Part shown: in pieces, positions 7,311-8,332 of the stretch | Layout: every line of letters begins with the position of its first letter | How positions within the stretch are numbered: the first letter of the stretch is position 1 | From: Rickettsiales bacterium | Lineage (GTDB): Bacteria; Pseudomonadota; Alphaproteobacteria; Rickettsiales; UBA1997 | Direction of reading: 5' to 3' | Assembly: GCA_947441875.1 (NCBI GenBank) | Contig: CANEUR010000040.1 | Span: 1-8,332, forward strand | Length of the DNA: 8,332 nt | Made by a program: the position numbers and the translations under genes | The notes under the pieces: generated by a model | Told to the model about the DNA's origin: nothing | Database searches by the model: none | Seen by the model: the letters and a program-made list of their open reading frames with translations, nothing else

Positions 7311-8216
7311 ATGACAAATTCTAATAAACTCAAATTTATCGATCTTTTTGCTGGCATAGGGGGTTTTCATATAGCATTTCATAATGCTGGATGCGAATGT
7401 GTTTTTGCTTGCGAAATAGATAAATTCGCTAGATCAACTTATCATCATAATTTTTTTAAAATATCGCCACAATTATTTTTAAGTAATAATTTTTTTGAAG
7501 ATATTCAAAAAATTAAAACAGAACAAATTCCTGATTTCGATATTTTATGTGCAGGCTTTCCTTGTCAACCTTTTTCGCAAATTGGTTTTAAAAACGGTTT
7601 TTTAGAAACAAGAGAAAACAGAGGGAATATGTTTTTTGAAATTGCTAAAATATTGCAAATAAAGAAACCAAAAGCATTTTTTTTAGAAAATGTGCGCAAT
7701 CTAGAAAAACATGATAATGGCAAAACTTTTAATATCATAAAAACCACAATTAAAAATTTAGGATATTCTTTTCATTATAAAATAATTAGAGCATCAGATT
7801 ATGGGCTGCCTCAACATAGACCGCGATTATTTATGGTTGGATTCAAAGATGAAGCCAATGTGTATAGCAACTTTACCTTTCCTACAAAAATTTCATTAAA
7901 ATACACTATGTCGAATATTTTTAACGGCAAATGTGATAAAGATATAGGTTTCACACTTAGAGTTGGTGGTAGAGGCAGTAAAATAGAAGATAGAAGAAAT
8001 TGGGAATTTTATAAAGTCAACAATGAAATTAAAAGAATAACCTCAAAAGAAGGAAAATTAATGCAAGGATTTCCAAATGATTTTGAATTTCCAGTATCAG
8101 AAATTCAAGCAATGAAACAACTCGGAAATTCTGTAGCAATATCTACGGTTGAAACAGTAGCAAAGCAGATAGTAGAATATATAATACCATTTCCACAAAT
8201 AAATACCACATTCTAA
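7311..8216 (+). CDS. C5-cytosine-specific DNA methyltransferase
   Basis: This enzyme transfers a methyl group from S-adenosylmethionine to carbon 5 of cytosine within a specific DNA sequence. From the ATG at 7311 it has 301 residues. Visible motifs are I (FIDLFAGIGG, 9-18, SAM binding), IV (FPCQPFS, 83-89, catalytic Cys85), VI (ENV, 126-128), VIII (QHRPR, 168-172), IX (RITSKEGKLMQGFP, 242-255) and X (GNSV, 272-275). Only about 65 residues separate motifs VIII and IX, so the target-recognition region, which includes LRVGGRGS (216-223), is very short. M.HhaI, by comparison, is 327 residues. The target sequence cannot be read from this. An in-frame TTG at 7254 would add 19 residues unlike the family, so I prefer the ATG, though it lacks a Shine-Dalgarno. 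Its DNA is clearly more AT-rich than the upstream operon (hand count 15/60 G+C at 7681-7740 against 24/60 at 6481-6540), which suggests acquisition. No restriction endonuclease is in the window. It could be an orphan or half of a system continuing to the right. Confidence 0.95.
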   Translation: MTNSNKLKFIDLFAGIGGFHIAFHNAGCECVFACEIDKFARSTYHHNFFKISPQLFLSNNFFEDIQKIKTEQIPDFDILCAGFPCQPFSQIGFKNGFLETRENRGNMFFEIAKILQIKKPKAFFLENVRNLEKHDNGKTFNIIKTTIKNLGYSFHYKIIRASDYGLPQHRPRLFMVGFKDEANVYSNFTFPTKISLKYTMSNIFNGKCDKDIGFTLRVGGRGSKIEDRRNWEFYKVNNEIKRITSKEGKLMQGFPNDFEFPVSEIQAMKQLGNSVAISTVETVAKQIVEYIIPFPQINTTF

Positions 8217-8232
8217 CTTCATCTTTTTGGTT

Positions 8233-8254
8233 AAAAAGCTGTCGTTGCGACAGC
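8233..8254 (-). terminator. candidate intrinsic terminator for leftward transcription
   Basis: GCTGTCG (8238-8244), loop TTG, CGACAGC (8248-8254) form a perfect 7-bp GC-rich stem. On the + strand AAAAA (8233-8237) precedes it, so on the - strand the stem is followed directly by TTTTT: the form of a rho-independent terminator for transcription arriving from the right. On the + strand no T-run follows the stem, so it would not stop the methyltransferase transcript in the classical way. If real, it implies a leftward gene beyond the right edge. A weak 6-bp AT hairpin (CTTTTT/AAAAAG, 8223-8238) lies alongside. The stem uses the first copy of the tandem repeat. Confidence 0.45.
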
Positions 8255-8332
8255 ACGACTGAATATAATCATGTCGTTGCGATAGCACGACTGAATATAA
8301 TCATGTCGTTGCGATAGCACGACTGAATATAA
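8241..8332. repeat. 32-bp tandem repeat array, cut by the right edge
   Basis: Three head-to-tail copies with a period of exactly 32 bases lie at 8241-8272, 8273-8304 and 8305-8332 (the last 28 bases of a unit that continues outside). The units are identical except for one base: C at 8251 in unit 1, T at the equivalent position in units 2 and 3. Each unit begins GTCGTTGCGAYAGCACGAC, an imperfect dyad (GTCGT with ACGAC, inner GC with GC, one bulged T, a 4-base GAYA loop), and ends TGAATATAATCAT. No variable spacer is present, and 32 is not a multiple of three, with stops in all + frames, so this is neither CRISPR nor a protein repeat. The total copy number is unknown. Confidence 0.9.
8264..8301 (+). 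promoter_or_regulatory. TATAAT hexamers repeated at 32-bp spacing
   Basis: A perfect sigma70 -10 consensus, TATAAT, lies at 8264-8269 and 8296-8301, with TATAA of a third at 8328-8332 cut by the edge. No good -35 stands 16-18 bases upstream: the best match, TTGCGA, is only 13 bases away. TG lies one base too far upstream for an extended -10. Promoter activity is thus uncertain, and the hexamer may be chance in the AT-rich half of the repeat unit. Confidence 0.2.

Noticed and set aside
8223..8238. Hairpin CTTTTTGGTTAAAAAG as the + strand terminator of the methyltransferase gene
   Set aside because: The stem is almost all A-T and is followed by CTGTCG rather than a T-run, so it does not meet the usual form.
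8097..8288. A 63-residue reading frame on the - strand across the methyltransferase end and repeats
   Set aside because: It overlaps the conserved motif X region in antisense, has no recognisable domain, and crosses the repeat and hairpins; it is a chance frame.
8241..8332. CRISPR array
   Set aside because: The whole 32-base period is repeated with no variable spacer, and no cas gene is visible.

Overview
The window is an AT-rich bacterial segment with every recognisable gene on the + strand. The organism is most likely an alphaproteobacterium with a low-GC genome, perhaps of the streamlined or host-associated kind. This placement is an inference. It rests on the style of the 2-oxoglutarate dehydrogenase E1, on a dihydrolipoyl dehydrogenase of the alphaproteobacterial pyruvate-dehydrogenase type (disulfide motif CLNWGC), and on the AT-rich codons. 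No rRNA, tRNA or other lineage marker is present to confirm it.

Positions 1-7243 hold five tightly packed genes that look like one transcription unit: sucA (2-oxoglutarate dehydrogenase E1, cut by the left edge), lpdA (dihydrolipoyl dehydrogenase, E3), ilvB and ilvH (large and small subunits of acetolactate synthase), and tsaD (tRNA t6A modification). The junctions are 6, 7 and 2 bases, then a 4-base ATGA overlap. None of the starts has a recognisable Shine-Dalgarno sequence. The order is a mixture: the E2 gene sucB, normally next to sucA, is missing between sucA and lpdA, and no ilvC follows ilvH. The set joins the TCA cycle, branched-chain amino acid synthesis and an essential tRNA modification. 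SucA and IlvB both need thiamine diphosphate.

After tsaD there is a 67-base gap containing part of a 14-bp tandem duplication that spans the tsaD stop. A C5-cytosine DNA methyltransferase of about 301 residues follows (7311-8216). It has all the main catalytic motifs, a very short target-recognition region and noticeably more AT-rich DNA than the operon, so it is probably an acquired, accessory gene. No restriction endonuclease is visible.

The right end (8217-8332) is non-coding. It starts a 32-bp tandem repeat array that runs off the window after 2.9 units. Each unit carries a hairpin-forming dyad and a perfect TATAAT hexamer. The first unit differs by one base, which, with its flank, makes a perfect 7-bp stem next to an A-run, reading as an intrinsic terminator for leftward transcription. 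This array is the least explained part of the window. The rest is conventional metabolism in an unusual gene order.
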